Part shown: one piece after another, positions 26,027 through 34,452 of the stretch
Position numbering within the stretch: position 1 is the first letter of the stretch
Layout: every line of letters begins with the position of its first letter
Source: Caulobacteraceae bacterium
GTDB taxonomy: Bacteria; Pseudomonadota; Alphaproteobacteria; Caulobacterales; Caulobacteraceae
NCBI GenBank assembly: GCA_025450315.1
Contig: JANWHQ010000053.1
Location: forward strand, 1-35,823
Length of the DNA: 35,823 bases
Direction: 5' to 3'
The notes under the pieces: model-generated
Databases searched by the model: none
Told to the model about the DNA's origin: nothing
What the model saw: only the letters and a program-made list of their open reading frames with translations
Translations under genes and position numbers: made by a program

Positions 26027-26515
26027 CTAGATCTCCGGCTCGGGCCGGCCGATGGCCAGCCGTCCGCCGGCCAGGGCGGTCAGGATCCGCCGCGCCCCGG
26101 CCACGGCGTCCAGGCCTCCGGAGCGGTAGGCCCGGGCCAGGAGCGAACGCAGCCGTTCGGAGACTCTGCCCTCGACGGCGGCGCCTTCCTTGGTGAGCCG
26201 GGCGGGCTTGCGCCGGGCGTCGGCCTCGCCCGCGCCCTTCTCGACCAGGCCCAGCTTGACCAACTCGCCCAGCGTCCGGCTGGCCCCCTGCTTGGACAGG
26301 GCCGTCATCCGCGCCAGTTCGCGCACGCCCAGGCCCGGCCGGCGCTTCAGGAGGAACAGGGTGCGGTAGTGGCTGCGCCCCAGGCCCTTGCCTTCGGGCT
26401 CCAGGGCCGCGTCGGTGGCGGCCCACAGCGTGGATTCGGCCAGCAGCAGCAGCTCCAGGCCGGCGTCCAGCTCCTGTTCGCGCAGGATCAGGCGGGGATC
26501 GGGGACCCCGCTCAT
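26027..26515 (-). CDS. MarR-family transcriptional regulator, PetP-like
   Basis: This 162-residue winged-helix protein has the MarR layout: an N-terminal dimerisation helix (LDAGLELLLLAESTLWAATD), GLGRSHYRTLFLLKRRPGL, the recognition helix region LARMTALSKQGASRTLGELVKLGLVEK, and the wing with ADARRKPARLTKEG. It matches the PetP subgroup by length and by its position directly before a PetR-like regulator. It is divergent from ilvE across an 82-base space that may hold promoters for both. The start at 26515 has a weak binding site. Ligand and targets are unknown. Confidence 0.85.
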   Translation of the reverse strand: MSGVPDPRLILREQELDAGLELLLLAESTLWAATDAALEPEGKGLGRSHYRTLFLLKRRPGLGVRELARMTALSKQGASRTLGELVKLGLVEKGAGEADARRKPARLTKEGAAVEGRVSERLRSLLARAYRSGGLDAVAGARRILTALAGGRLAIGRPEPEI

Positions 26516-26542
26516 CGCGCGGGCCGCCCCGGGGCGTTTGGG

Positions 26543-26571
26543 TTGACGCCTTTTGCCCGGCGGTTTCTAAG
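26543..26571 (+). promoter_or_regulatory. Candidate sigma-70-type promoter for ilvE
   Basis: TTGACG at 26543-26548 and TCTAAG at 26566-26571 are separated by exactly 17 bases. The -35 box matches the consensus at five of six positions and the -10 box at four of six. It is followed by AAAGGAGG (26581-26588) and the ilvE ATG at 26598. Position and spacing fit; the assignment is from sequence only. Confidence 0.5.
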
Positions 26572-26597
26572 AACGCGGCGAAAGGAGGCCCTCATAG

Positions 26598-27485
26598 ATG
26601 TCCCTCGTTCCCTTCGACGACCGCGACGGCTGGATCTGGATGGACGGCGAACTCGTCCCCTGGCGCGAAGCGAAGGTGCACGTGCTGACCCACGCCCTGC
26701 ATTATGCGTCCTGCGTGTTCGAAGGCGAGCGGATGTATGACGGCGAGATCTTCAAGCTGACCGAACACAACGAGCGCCTGTTCCGCTCGGCCGAAATCCT
26801 GGACTTCCAGATCCCGTTCACGGTGGCCGAGATCGACGAGGCCTGCAAGCAGACCGCGGCCAGCAACGGCCTCGACAACTGCTACGTCCGACCGCTGGCC
26901 TGGCGCGGGCCCGAGCAGATGGGTGTCTCGGCCCAGGCCACCCGGACCCATGTCGCCATCGCCACCTGGCCCTGGGGCGCCTATTACGACGCCGCCCAGC
27001 TGCGCAAGGGCATCCGCCTGACCTACGCCAAGTACAAGCGCCCCTCGCCCGAGACCGCGCCCACCTCGGCCAAGGCCGCGGGCCTCTACATGATCTGCAC
27101 CATCTCCAAGCACGCCGCCGAAAAGGACGGCTACTCGGACGCCCTGATGCTCGACTGGCGCGGCTATGTCGCCGAGACCACCAGCGCCAACATCTTCCTG
27201 GTGCGCGACGGGGTGATCCACACGCCCAAGCCCGACTGTTTCCTGGACGGCATCACCCGCCGCTCGGTGATCGGCCTGGCCAAGCAGATGGGCTTCGAGG
27301 TGGTCGAGCGGCACATTCCGGGCGAGGAGCTGGGGACCTTCTCCGAGGTGTTCGTCACCGGCACCGCCGCCGAGGTGACGCCGGTCGGCGAGATCGGCGA
27401 GCACCGCTATACGCCCGGCAACATCACCTTCTCGCTGATGGACGACTTCTCCAGGATGGTGCGGCGCCAGGCCGTGGCGGCCTAG
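26598..27485 (+). CDS. ilvE: Branched-chain amino acid aminotransferase
   Basis: This 295-residue PLP enzyme of fold type IV makes the last step of leucine, isoleucine and valine synthesis by transferring an amino group from glutamate, and also starts their breakdown. Visible features are [19 protein letters not shown] at the N-terminus, the PLP lysine K159 in SAKAAGLYM, and [13 protein letters not shown] with the glutamate that contacts the PLP ring nitrogen. [13 protein letters not shown], the phosphate-binding loop, comes near the end. Length agrees with the family. AAAGGAGG lies ten bases before ATG. The gene ends in a four-base overlap (CTAG) with the convergent mnmA gene. Confidence 0.96.
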   Translation: MSLVPFDDRDGWIWMDGELVPWREAKVHVLTHALHYASCVFEGERMYDGEIFKLTEHNERLFRSAEILDFQIPFTVAEIDEACKQTAASNGLDNCYVRPLAWRGPEQMGVSAQATRTHVAIATWPWGAYYDAAQLRKGIRLTYAKYKRPSPETAPTSAKAAGLYMICTISKHAAEKDGYSDALMLDWRGYVAETTSANIFLVRDGVIHTPKPDCFLDGITRRSVIGLAKQMGFEVVERHIPGEELGTFSEVFVTGTAAEVTPVGEIGEHRYTPGNITFSLMDDFSRMVRRQAVAA

Positions 27486-28651
27486 CCGGCCGCGGTCGTT
27501 GCGGCGATGAAGCCGCCGCCGAGCACCCGCGAGCCGCCGCCGGCGTCGTAGAGCACGCAGGCCTGGCCGGGCGACACGCCTTCCTCCGGCCGGTCGAACA
27601 CCACCGCGGGCGCGCCGTCCTCGAGGACCAGCCGGGCCTCGGACGGCGGCCGGGTGGAGCGCACGCGGGCCAGCACCGGGACCCCGGCCGCCGCCGCCCG
27701 CTCAAGCGACGGCTCATCACCCAGCCAGTTGGTCTCCTTCAGGGTCAGGCTGCGGGTCAGCAACGCCTCTCTCGGCCCCACGATCACCTCGCGGCGGGCG
27801 GCGTCCAGGCGCACGACGAACAGCGGCTCGCCCACCGCGACGTTCAGGCCGCGGCGCTGGCCGACGGTGTAGCGGGTGACGCCCTCGTGGCGGCCCAGCA
27901 CCCGGCCGTCCAGGTGCACGATGTCGCCGGGGATCGCGCCTTGCGGGCGCAGCCTGTCGACGATGGTGGTGTAGCGGCCTTCCGGCACGAAGCAGATGTC
28001 CTGGCTGTCGGGCTTGGCGGCGACCTTCAGGCCGAGGCCCGAGGCGACGGCGCGCACCTCGGTCTTGGGCATGGCGCCCAGGGGGAAGCGCAGGAAATCC
28101 AGCTGCTCGCGGGTGGTGGCGAACAGGAAATAGCTCTGGTCTCGGCTGGGATCGGCCGCGCGGTGCAGCTCGGCGCTGGCCCGGCCCTCGGCGCGGCGGA
28201 CGTAGTGGCCGGTGGCCAGGGCCTCGGCCCCCAGGTCGCGGGCGATCTGCAGCAGGTCGCGGAACTTGACCGTCTGGTTGCATCGGATGCAGGGGATCGG
28301 CGTCTCGCCGCGCAGATAGGCGTCGGCGAAATCCTCCATCACCGCCTCCCTGAAGCGGCTTTCGTAGTCCAGCACGTAATGCGGCGCGCCCATCCGCTCG
28401 GCGGCGAGGCGGGCGTCGTGGATGTCCTGGCCGGCGCAGCAGGCGCCCTTCTTATGGATCGCCGCGCCGTGATCGTAGAGCTGCAGCGTCACGCCGACGA
28501 CGTCGTATCCGGCGCGCTTCAGCAGGGCCGCGGCGACGGTGGAGTCCACGCCCCCCGACATGGCCGCCACCACGCGCGCGCCGCGGGGCAGCCCCACGGC
28601 GTCGGCCGCCAGGGCCGCCGCGGCGTCGGCGTCGGCGAGATCGAGGCTCAT
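27482..28651 (-). CDS. mnmA: tRNA-specific 2-thiouridylase
   Basis: This 389-residue enzyme puts sulfur on carbon 2 of the wobble uridine of tRNA-Lys, -Glu and -Gln, using ATP and sulfur relayed to active-site cysteines. The PP-loop [11 protein letters not shown] lies near residue 31. The family segments [27 protein letters not shown] (first catalytic cysteine) and [11 protein letters not shown] (second cysteine) follow, then the C-terminal barrel with [16 protein letters not shown]. Typical length is 360 to 400. The ATG at 28651 is the only start that keeps the PP-loop at its usual distance. The last bases overlap the ilvE stop on the other strand. Confidence 0.97.
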   Translation of the reverse strand: MSLDLADADAAAALAADAVGLPRGARVVAAMSGGVDSTVAAALLKRAGYDVVGVTLQLYDHGAAIHKKGACCAGQDIHDARLAAERMGAPHYVLDYESRFREAVMEDFADAYLRGETPIPCIRCNQTVKFRDLLQIARDLGAEALATGHYVRRAEGRASAELHRAADPSRDQSYFLFATTREQLDFLRFPLGAMPKTEVRAVASGLGLKVAAKPDSQDICFVPEGRYTTIVDRLRPQGAIPGDIVHLDGRVLGRHEGVTRYTVGQRRGLNVAVGEPLFVVRLDAARREVIVGPREALLTRSLTLKETNWLGDEPSLERAAAAGVPVLARVRSTRPPSEARLVLEDGAPAVVFDRPEEGVSPGQACVLYDAGGGSRVLGGGFIAATTAAG

Positions 28652-28709
28652 GGCCGCCTATGTAGTGGATCGCGGCGGCCGCGCCCACTCATGGGCGCCG
28701 GCCGGCCGA

Positions 28710-29735
28710 TCAGCTCTCGTCGGCGGGGGGCGGGGCGTCCCCGGCGGCCGCACGCGGCGCGCGGGTGCGGCGGCGACGCGGTTCGGGCGCGGCCTCAGGC
28801 TCGTCGCCGCCGGCCGGCGCTTCGGGCCGGGCCTGCAGGAAGGCCGGAGCCGGGCTGAAGCCGCCATCCTGCGAGCGCAGGGTGTGGGAGGCGTCCTCGG
28901 CGGCGCGGGGCAGGGGCGTGGCCTCCGGCTCGACCACCGGCAGGGGATCGGATGCCTCGCGCGGGCGGTTCTCGGAGCGGCCCTGGCCCTCGAAGCGGTC
29001 CCGGTCGCGGGGGCGGTCGTCGCGGTAGCCGCGGTCCCGATCCCGGACGCGGTCACGACCCTGGCCTTGGCCCTGACCCGCATTCTGGGCCGGGCGGTCG
29101 TCGCGATAGGGCCGCTCGTCGCGGCGGCCCTCGTAGCGGCCCTGGTCGCGGTTGCCGTCCTGGCGCCCTTCGGGGCGCTCGCCCTGGCGGCCCTCGGGCC
29201 GGTCCTGGCGGTATTCGTCGCGGCGGTAGTCGGGACGCCGGTCGCCGCGGTATTCGCCGCGATCGCGGTAATCCTGGCGGCCGTTCTCGCCGCGCGGCTC
29301 CTGGCGGTCGCCCTGGCGGTTCTCGCCGCCATCCTCGGAGGAGGCCTCGACGGATTCGCCTTCCATGGCCTCGGCGCCGCCGCCGTTCTCGTCCTCGAAG
29401 TCGATGTCGATACCCGAGGTGAAGGCGTCGCGGCCGATGATCTCGGCGGCCGGCCGCTGGGGCTGCACCGCCCTCAGCACCCGGAAATAGTGCTCGGCGT
29501 GCTGCAAATAGTTCTCGGCCAGCACCCGATCGCCCGCCGCGCCCGCGTCCCGCGCGAGCTGCTGGTACTTCTCGAAGACGTGCTGCGCATTGCCGCGGAT
29601 CTTCACGCCGTCCGGCCCATTCGAGTCGAAGGCCCGGTTGGCGTTGTGCTGCGGCTTGCCGCCGCCGCCGCCGCCACCCCCGCCGCCGCCACGATTACGG
29701 CTACGCTGCCGTTTCATGTTCTTGAAATCTCTCAT
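28710..29735 (-). CDS. DUF4167 domain protein with long charged low-complexity region
   Basis: This 341-residue protein starts with a basic, glycine-run leader (KRQRSRNRGGG) and the conserved DUF4167 domain at about 40-95 (VKIRGNAQHVFEKYQQLARD, then ENYLQHAEHYFRVLRA). A disordered tail of about 240 residues follows, made of repeated arginine, aspartate, glutamate, glutamine and tyrosine runs such as YRDDRP and RDRDR. The domain is confined to alphaproteobacteria and has no proven function; the basic, disordered form suggests RNA or ribosome binding, which is inference. It follows prmC on the same strand after 198 bases. The ATG at 29735 has a weak binding site; the ATG six codons later is an alternative. 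A long open frame on the opposite strand is a product of base composition. Confidence 0.88.
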   Translation of the reverse strand: MRDFKNMKRQRSRNRGGGGGGGGGGGKPQHNANRAFDSNGPDGVKIRGNAQHVFEKYQQLARDAGAAGDRVLAENYLQHAEHYFRVLRAVQPQRPAAEIIGRDAFTSGIDIDFEDENGGGAEAMEGESVEASSEDGGENRQGDRQEPRGENGRQDYRDRGEYRGDRRPDYRRDEYRQDRPEGRQGERPEGRQDGNRDQGRYEGRRDERPYRDDRPAQNAGQGQGQGRDRVRDRDRGYRDDRPRDRDRFEGQGRSENRPREASDPLPVVEPEATPLPRAAEDASHTLRSQDGGFSPAPAFLQARPEAPAGGDEPEAAPEPRRRRTRAPRAAAGDAPPPADES

Positions 29736-29933
29736 CTGGTCGATGAACCGTCATAAGGCGCTCGCATCACCGGTCAGGCGGCCGAAGCCATCGCATGCCG
29801 TTTGTGTGACGAGGACCGTGTTCTCCGTCTCACGCCCCCACATCAGGCGAGGCCGTTGTCGCCGCCGAAGTTCGGTCAGCCGTGAGGCTTTCGACCGAAG
29901 CTCCTTCGAAGATGGGTGGAGACCCTTTTTGAT

Positions 29934-30809
29934 CTAGCGATTGTCCGCCGTGATTCCAAGGGGTTTCTTGCGGCCTGCGACCACACGGTCGCGGCCGCCC
30001 AGGTCCTGACGCAGCTCGATGTCGGCCGCGCCGGCCGCCTGGAACAGCTCCGTCACCGCCAGCCCCTGGTCGTGGCCGATCTCCACCACGAAGCCGCCGC
30101 CCGGCTTCAACACCCGCAGAATCCCGGGCGCCAGCTCGCGGTAGGCGTCCAGTCCATCGGGGCCGCCGTCCAGCGCCGCCAGGGGTTCGTACTGGCGCAC
30201 CTCCGGGTCCAGGGTCGGGATCTCGCCCGTGCGGATATAGGGCGGATTGGAGACGACCAGGTCGAAGCCCTCGTCCTCCAGGCCCGCCGTCCAGTCGTCC
30301 CGCAGCAGGGCCGCGCGGCCGGCGAGGCCGAGGTTGGAGGCGTTCTCGCGGGCCACGGCCAGGGCGTCCTCGGAGATGTCCACGCCCAGCCCCTTGGCCG
30401 CCGGCCGCTCGGCGAGCAGGGCCAGCAGGATCGCGCCCGAGCCGACTCCGAGATCGAGGATGCGGGCGGGCCTGCCGGGCTCCAGGCGTTCGAGCGCGGC
30501 GATCACCACCAGCTCGGTGTCCGGCCGGGGCGTCAGCACCTGGGGCCCCACGTTCAGCATCACGCTCCAGAAGCCCTTGCGGCCCAGGATGTGGGCGATG
30601 GGCTCGCGGCGTTCGCGGCGGGCCATGAAATCGTCCAGGGCCTGGGTCTGGTCCAAGGTAAGGAGGCGATGGGGATCGTTGAGCAGGTCCGCGCGGGTGG
30701 CCCCGGCCGCCGCTTCCAGGAGCAGGCGGGCGTCGATCACCGGGGTGTCGATCCCCGCCGCCTTGAGCCGGTCGCGGGCGGCGGTCCAGGCCTGCACGAG
30801 GGTGGTCAT
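29934..30809 (-). CDS. prmC: Release factor glutamine methyltransferase
   Basis: This 291-residue enzyme methylates the glutamine of the GGQ motif in release factors RF1 and RF2 with S-adenosylmethionine, which speeds peptide release. The N-terminal helical bundle (about 1-75) carries ARLLLEAAAGATRADL and REPIAHILGRKGFW. The Rossmann fold shows ILDLGVGSGAILLALL for the cofactor and the catalytic NPPY in VVSNPPYIRTGEIP. Its ATG at 30809 overlaps the MOSC gene stop in ATGA, so the two are coupled. The substrate gene prfA lies 2.5 kb upstream on the same strand, with other genes between, whereas the two are often adjacent. Confidence 0.96.
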   Translation of the reverse strand: MTTLVQAWTAARDRLKAAGIDTPVIDARLLLEAAAGATRADLLNDPHRLLTLDQTQALDDFMARRERREPIAHILGRKGFWSVMLNVGPQVLTPRPDTELVVIAALERLEPGRPARILDLGVGSGAILLALLAERPAAKGLGVDISEDALAVARENASNLGLAGRAALLRDDWTAGLEDEGFDLVVSNPPYIRTGEIPTLDPEVRQYEPLAALDGGPDGLDAYRELAPGILRVLKPGGGFVVEIGHDQGLAVTELFQAAGAADIELRQDLGGRDRVVAGRKKPLGITADNR

Positions 30810-31561
30810 AGGATCGCCGCGTCCCCTTGGGCCACCCGGCCGGGCGCGGTCACCTCGACATAGACGCCGCAGAGCACGTGACCGTAGGTCTCGAACAGGG
30901 CCGCGGGAATATCGATGTCCCGCTCGGCGGTCTCAGGGTTCACCACGGTGGCCGCGCAGCGGACGATGGACTTCATCACCCGGGCGCGCGCGCCGCCCAG
31001 CGCGACCTGGTGTCCCGCAGCCTCCAGCTCGCACCAAGCCGGCCAGCCCTCGACGTAGAGATTGGCGCGGAAGCGCAAGGGATCGATCGGTTGGCCGATC
31101 CGGCCTTCCAGGTCGCGGATGCTCTCCAGGTTGATCACCGAGACATGGCCGGTGGGGTGATCGGTGAACCTGTGGCCCGCGGCGTGGACCACCCTCAGCG
31201 GCCCCGCTGCGGCGTCGCCCAAAAGCCCGGCCAGCCAGGCGGCGAAGGCCTCGCGACCCTCGGGCAGGTCGAGCCGGCCGTCGAACGGCTCCAGGCCCTC
31301 GGCCTCCGCGTGCAGCACGCCCGAGCCCTCGTCATAGGCCGAGCGGGCCTTGGCCACCTCGGCGATCTTGGCCAGCACGGCGAAGCGGGTCTTGGGGACA
31401 AAGGCCGGCGCGTCGGGATCGAACCCGGAGGGCCCGTCCTCGACCGCATAGATCCGGTCGCAGGGAAAGAAGCAGCCGGACTCCAGCTGGGCGCCGGCCA
31501 GGCGTTCGGGCGTGAAGCCCTTGACCGGGTGGCGATAGAGGGCGGCGATGCGGCCGGACAT
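30806..31561 (-). CDS. MOSC domain protein
   Basis: This 251-residue protein has the N-terminal beta-barrel (MSGRIAALYRHPVKGFTPERL) and the MOSC domain, as in the C-terminus of molybdenum cofactor sulfurases and in YcbX/mARC-type proteins. The conserved stretch is HVSVINLESIRDLE then DPLRFRANLYVEGWPAW, and the conserved cysteine lies in MKSIVRCAATVVNPET. These proteins bind the molybdenum cofactor or carry sulfur. It is translated with prmC through an ATGA overlap. The start at 31561 faces the BrkB-like gene across 89 bases. The reaction is not known. Confidence 0.87.
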   Translation of the reverse strand: MSGRIAALYRHPVKGFTPERLAGAQLESGCFFPCDRIYAVEDGPSGFDPDAPAFVPKTRFAVLAKIAEVAKARSAYDEGSGVLHAEAEGLEPFDGRLDLPEGREAFAAWLAGLLGDAAAGPLRVVHAAGHRFTDHPTGHVSVINLESIRDLEGRIGQPIDPLRFRANLYVEGWPAWCELEAAGHQVALGGARARVMKSIVRCAATVVNPETAERDIDIPAALFETYGHVLCGVYVEVTAPGRVAQGDAAIL

Positions 31562-31650
31562 GCGGCTTGACTGCCCGAGCCGGGCGCGGCGGGCAAGCTG
31601 GAACGCAGCGGCGTCCAGAATGTTGAAGATCGGTCCCGCCCGAGGCGCCG

Positions 31651-32754
31651 ATGCCCTTCGCCCTCAGCAGATCGAAACCCGCGCGCAAGCCGGCCGCGCT
31701 CTCGCGCGACCTGGGCTTGGCGTCCTGGCTGGCGCTGGCGACGGTGTTGCTGCTCTGGCCCCGCGGGGGGAAGGACGGGCGCCCGCTCAGCGAGCGGCGG
31801 ATCGAGCAGCTGCAGCCTGGTCGCGGCCGGGCGGCCCGGTCGCCCCAACAGATCCCGCCGCGCGGCTGGCGTGACATCCTCTGGCGCACCTGGCGCTCGT
31901 TCAACAAGGACAACATCGCCTCGGTCGCCGGCGGGGTGACCTTCTTCGCCCTCCTGTCGCTGTTCCCGGGGCTGGCGGCGTTCGTGGCGCTCTATGGCCT
32001 GTTCGCCGACTTCCACGACGCGGTGAAGCATATCGAGGCCCTGGCCATGGTCGTCCCGCACGACGCGGTGGTGTTCATCGGCGCCCAGATGATCCGCACC
32101 TCCGAGACGCGGGGCTCGACCCTCAGCGTCGCCTTCGTCATCACCCTGCTGCTCTCCTTGTGGAGCGCCAACAACGGCATGAAGGCGTTCCTGAACGGGC
32201 TCAACGTCGCCTACGGCGAGACCGAGAAACGCAGCTTCCTGCGGCTGACCCTGCATTCCCTGGCCTTCACGGTCGGCGGCCTCGGCCTCTTGCTGGTCGC
32301 CGTGGCCACCGTGGTCGCCGTGCCGGTGATCGCGCCGAGGCTGAAAGAGCTGGACCCCGTGCTCGACATCCTGCGCTGGCCGGTGCTGGCGCTGCTGATG
32401 ATCGGGGTGCTGTCGGTGGTCTATCGTTATGGGCCCAGTCGCGAGCACGCCCGCTGGCGATGGGTGAGCTGGGGCGGGGTGGTCGCGTCGGTGCTGTGGA
32501 TCGCCGCTTCGCTGGCCTTCTCCTGGTACATGTCCAACCTCGCCCACTATGACCGGACCTACGGCTCGTTCGGCGCGGCGGCGGGGGCGATGACCTGGTT
32601 GTGGATGAGCGTGGTGATCGTGCTGTTCGGGGCGGAGCTGAACGCCGAGATCGAACATCAGACGGCGGTGGATTCCACCACGGGGGCTCCCTTGCCACTG
32701 GGCCGCCGGGGGGCGGTCATGGCCGACACCGTCGGCGAGCCGGCGCCGAAGTAG
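31651..32754 (+). CDS. YihY/BrkB-family inner membrane protein
   Basis: This 367-residue protein starts with a basic cytoplasmic or anchor segment (LGLASWLALATVLLLW near residues 22-37) and continues with the six-helix YihY/BrkB domain. ASVAGGVTFFALLSLFPGLAA is the family signature; SLWSANNGMKAFLNGLNVAYGE follows, and the end has TYGSFGAAAGAMTWLWMSV and LFGAELNAEIE. The family was once annotated as ribonuclease BN in error; its function is unsettled. It is the only plus-strand gene in the run from mnmA to the window end and separates the prfA/acetyltransferase genes from the MOSC/prmC genes. The ATG at 31651 has GAGGCG upstream. Confidence 0.9.
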   Translation: MPFALSRSKPARKPAALSRDLGLASWLALATVLLLWPRGGKDGRPLSERRIEQLQPGRGRAARSPQQIPPRGWRDILWRTWRSFNKDNIASVAGGVTFFALLSLFPGLAAFVALYGLFADFHDAVKHIEALAMVVPHDAVVFIGAQMIRTSETRGSTLSVAFVITLLLSLWSANNGMKAFLNGLNVAYGETEKRSFLRLTLHSLAFTVGGLGLLLVAVATVVAVPVIAPRLKELDPVLDILRWPVLALLMIGVLSVVYRYGPSREHARWRWVSWGGVVASVLWIAASLAFSWYMSNLAHYDRTYGSFGAAAGAMTWLWMSVVIVLFGAELNAEIEHQTAVDSTTGAPLPLGRRGAVMADTVGEPAPK

Positions 32755-32765
32755 GTCCTGGTATG

Positions 32766-32813
32766 GACGCGCGTCTTGTTCCGAAAACCGGTTCCCACTT
32801 TTCGGAACGCGTC
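32766..32813. repeat. Dispersed alphaproteobacterial palindrome at convergent gene ends
   Basis: TTCCGAAAA (32779-32787) and TTTTCGGAA (32799-32807) are perfect arms around an 11-base loop (CCGGTTCCCAC). They are framed by GACGCG (32766-32771) and CGCGTC (32808-32813). The wording TTCCGAAAACCGGTTCCCAC is of a repeat type found in very many copies between genes in alphaproteobacteria. It sits between the ends of the BrkB-like and acetyltransferase genes, where it may end or stabilise transcripts. Its right edge CGCGTCTAG contains the acetyltransferase stop codon. Confidence 0.8.
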
Positions 32814-33337
32814 TAGGCGGGGCGGCCGAGGATCATCAGTCCGCTGGGGACGCCGCCCTCCATCACCTCGCGGTCAAAGAGAAATCCGACCGCCTCCAGC
32901 ACCCGCCGACTGGCGAGGTTGGCGAGCTCGTAACAGACGATGCAGCGGTTCTCGCCGGGGAAGGACGGGAATAGAATTTCCCTGAGATAGGTCGCCAGCA
33001 TGGCCCGTCCCAGACCGCGCCCGATCAACGCCGGCTCGCCGATGAAATAGTCCATGCCGATGCCGTCGCGGACGCCGATCTCTTGGGCGTAGCTTGGCGT
33101 GTCCATGATTAGGTAGCTCTGCACATAGCCGATCGGACGGCCATCCACCGAGGCTATATGGGCCAGGGTCGGGTCCTCGCCGGTGATCCTGGGCGTCAGC
33201 TTCTCGCGCGCCTCCGCCAGGCTCAGCGGGGTCTTCTGGTAGAAGCGGCGCATGTGCGGCCGGTTGCGCCAATCGCAGAGGAGAGGGATGTCGGCCTCGG
33301 CGAGCCGCCGGAAACGGATGTCCGGCGCCTGGGTCAG
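32813..33337 (-). CDS. GNAT acetyltransferase, AAC(6')-like, with probable CTG start
   Basis: This protein of about 174 residues resembles the GNAT family. Motif A, which binds acetyl-CoA, reads [15 protein letters not shown]; after it come [23 protein letters not shown] and an end with GLMILGRP. The N-terminal [27 protein letters not shown] is typical of AAC(6')/IAT-type acetyltransferases. The first ATG (33253) lies in the middle of that segment and would cut off the first strand. No ATG, GTG or TTG precedes it in frame, but CTG at 33337 does, with GGAGGAG five bases upstream, and it overlaps the prfA stop (CTGA). Translation is therefore probably coupled to prfA. The acceptor may be an aminoglycoside, another amine or a protein; resistance cannot be claimed. 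Confidence 0.8.
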   Translation of the reverse strand: MTQAPDIRFRRLAEADIPLLCDWRNRPHMRRFYQKTPLSLAEAREKLTPRITGEDPTLAHIASVDGRPIGYVQSYLIMDTPSYAQEIGVRDGIGMDYFIGEPALIGRGLGRAMLATYLREILFPSFPGENRCIVCYELANLASRRVLEAVGFLFDREVMEGGVPSGLMILGRPA

Positions 33338-34407
33338 GCGAACTCCTCCTCGAGGCTGGCCAGCCTCGCGGCCTGGTCCTCGGCGATCAGGGCGTCCAAC
33401 AGCTCGTCGATCTCGCCCTCCATCACCTTGGGCAGGGAATAGAGGGTCAGGTTGATGCGGTGGTCGGTCACCCGGCCTTGCGGGAAGTTGTAGGTGCGGA
33501 TGCGCTCGGAGCGGTCGCCCGAGCCCACCTGGCTCTTGCGGGCGTCGGCCCGGGCGGAATCGATGGCCTCGCGCTGCCGGTCGTAGAGGCGCGCCTTCAA
33601 CACCTTCATGGCCTTGGCGCGGTTCTGGTGCTGTGACTTCTCCGAGGAGGTCACCACGATGCCGGTGGGCAGGTGGGTGATGCGGACGGCGGAGTCGGTC
33701 TTGTTCACGTGCTGGCCGCCCGCGCCGGACGACCGGTAGGTGTCGATGCGCAGGTCGTTGTCGTTGATCTCGATCTCGACGTCCTCGGGCTCGGGCAGCA
33801 CCGCGACGGTGGCGGCCGAGGTGTGGATGCGGCCCTGGGCCTCGGTCTCGGGCACCCGCTGGACGCGGTGCACGCCGCTCTCGAACTTCAGCCGGCCGAA
33901 CACGCCGTCGCCGGTGATCGAGGCGATGATCTCCTTGTAGCCGCCCATCTCCCCTTCGGAGACGCTGTCGACCTCGACCTTCCAGCCGCGGCGCTGGGCG
34001 TAGCGCTGGTACATGCGGAACAGGTCGCCCGCGAACAGGGCCGCCTCGTCCCCGCCGGTGCCGGCCCGCACCTCCAGGATCACCGAGGCGTTCTCGTCCT
34101 TGTCGCGCGGCGCCAGGAGCAGGGCCACCTGCCGCTCCAGATCGGGCAGGCGGGCGTTCAGCTGATCCAGCTCCTCGGCGGCCAGGGAGGCCATGTCGGC
34201 GTCGTCCGAGCCCGCCATCTCGTCCAGCTCGGCGGCCTCGGCGCGGGCGTGGGCCAGCCCCCGGACCGCCTCGACGACCGGCTTCAGCTCGGCGTACTCC
34301 CTGCCCAGCCGGGCGATCTCGGGCCCGTCGGACGCGGCGCCCATGCGGGCCTCCACCTCGTGGAAGCGGTCGAGCACCGAATCGAGCTTGGCTTGGGGCA
34401 GACGCAT
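33334..34407 (-). CDS. prfA: Peptide chain release factor 1
   Basis: This 357-residue factor reads UAA and UAG stop codons and triggers release of the finished protein. The N-terminal helices are followed by [21 protein letters not shown], the codon-recognition tripeptide PET in [14 protein letters not shown] (Pro-x-Thr as in RF1) and the catalytic GGQ in [17 protein letters not shown] with Q232, the residue PrmC methylates. The C-terminal part includes [19 protein letters not shown]. Length is normal. The ATG at 34407 fits the family start. The last codons GAG GAG TTC GCC TGA carry the binding site and overlap of the following acetyltransferase gene. Confidence 0.97.
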   Translation of the reverse strand: MRLPQAKLDSVLDRFHEVEARMGAASDGPEIARLGREYAELKPVVEAVRGLAHARAEAAELDEMAGSDDADMASLAAEELDQLNARLPDLERQVALLLAPRDKDENASVILEVRAGTGGDEAALFAGDLFRMYQRYAQRRGWKVEVDSVSEGEMGGYKEIIASITGDGVFGRLKFESGVHRVQRVPETEAQGRIHTSAATVAVLPEPEDVEIEINDNDLRIDTYRSSGAGGQHVNKTDSAVRITHLPTGIVVTSSEKSQHQNRAKAMKVLKARLYDRQREAIDSARADARKSQVGSGDRSERIRTYNFPQGRVTDHRINLTLYSLPKVMEGEIDELLDALIAEDQAARLASLEEEFA

Positions 34408-34452
34408 GGCGGCGGCTAGCTAAGAACCTGGGGCCGCCAGCGCAAGTTGCGA

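Noticed and set aside
23958-26426. An 822-codon sensor kinase extending through the response regulator and MarR genes
   Set aside because: The first part is only a shadow frame; the ATG at 25319 in TGATG overlap gives a complete kinase of normal length.
28539-29756. A 405-codon plus-strand frame with apparent membrane segments opposite the DUF4167 gene
   Set aside because: The hydrophobic runs are the complement of arginine- and aspartate-rich repeats. The DUF4167 domain on the minus strand is certain and no start signal supports the other.
29736-29933. A possible small gene or structured RNA between prmC and the DUF4167 gene
   Set aside because: The 198 bases show short inverted pieces but no clear stem set, binding site or frame with coding character.
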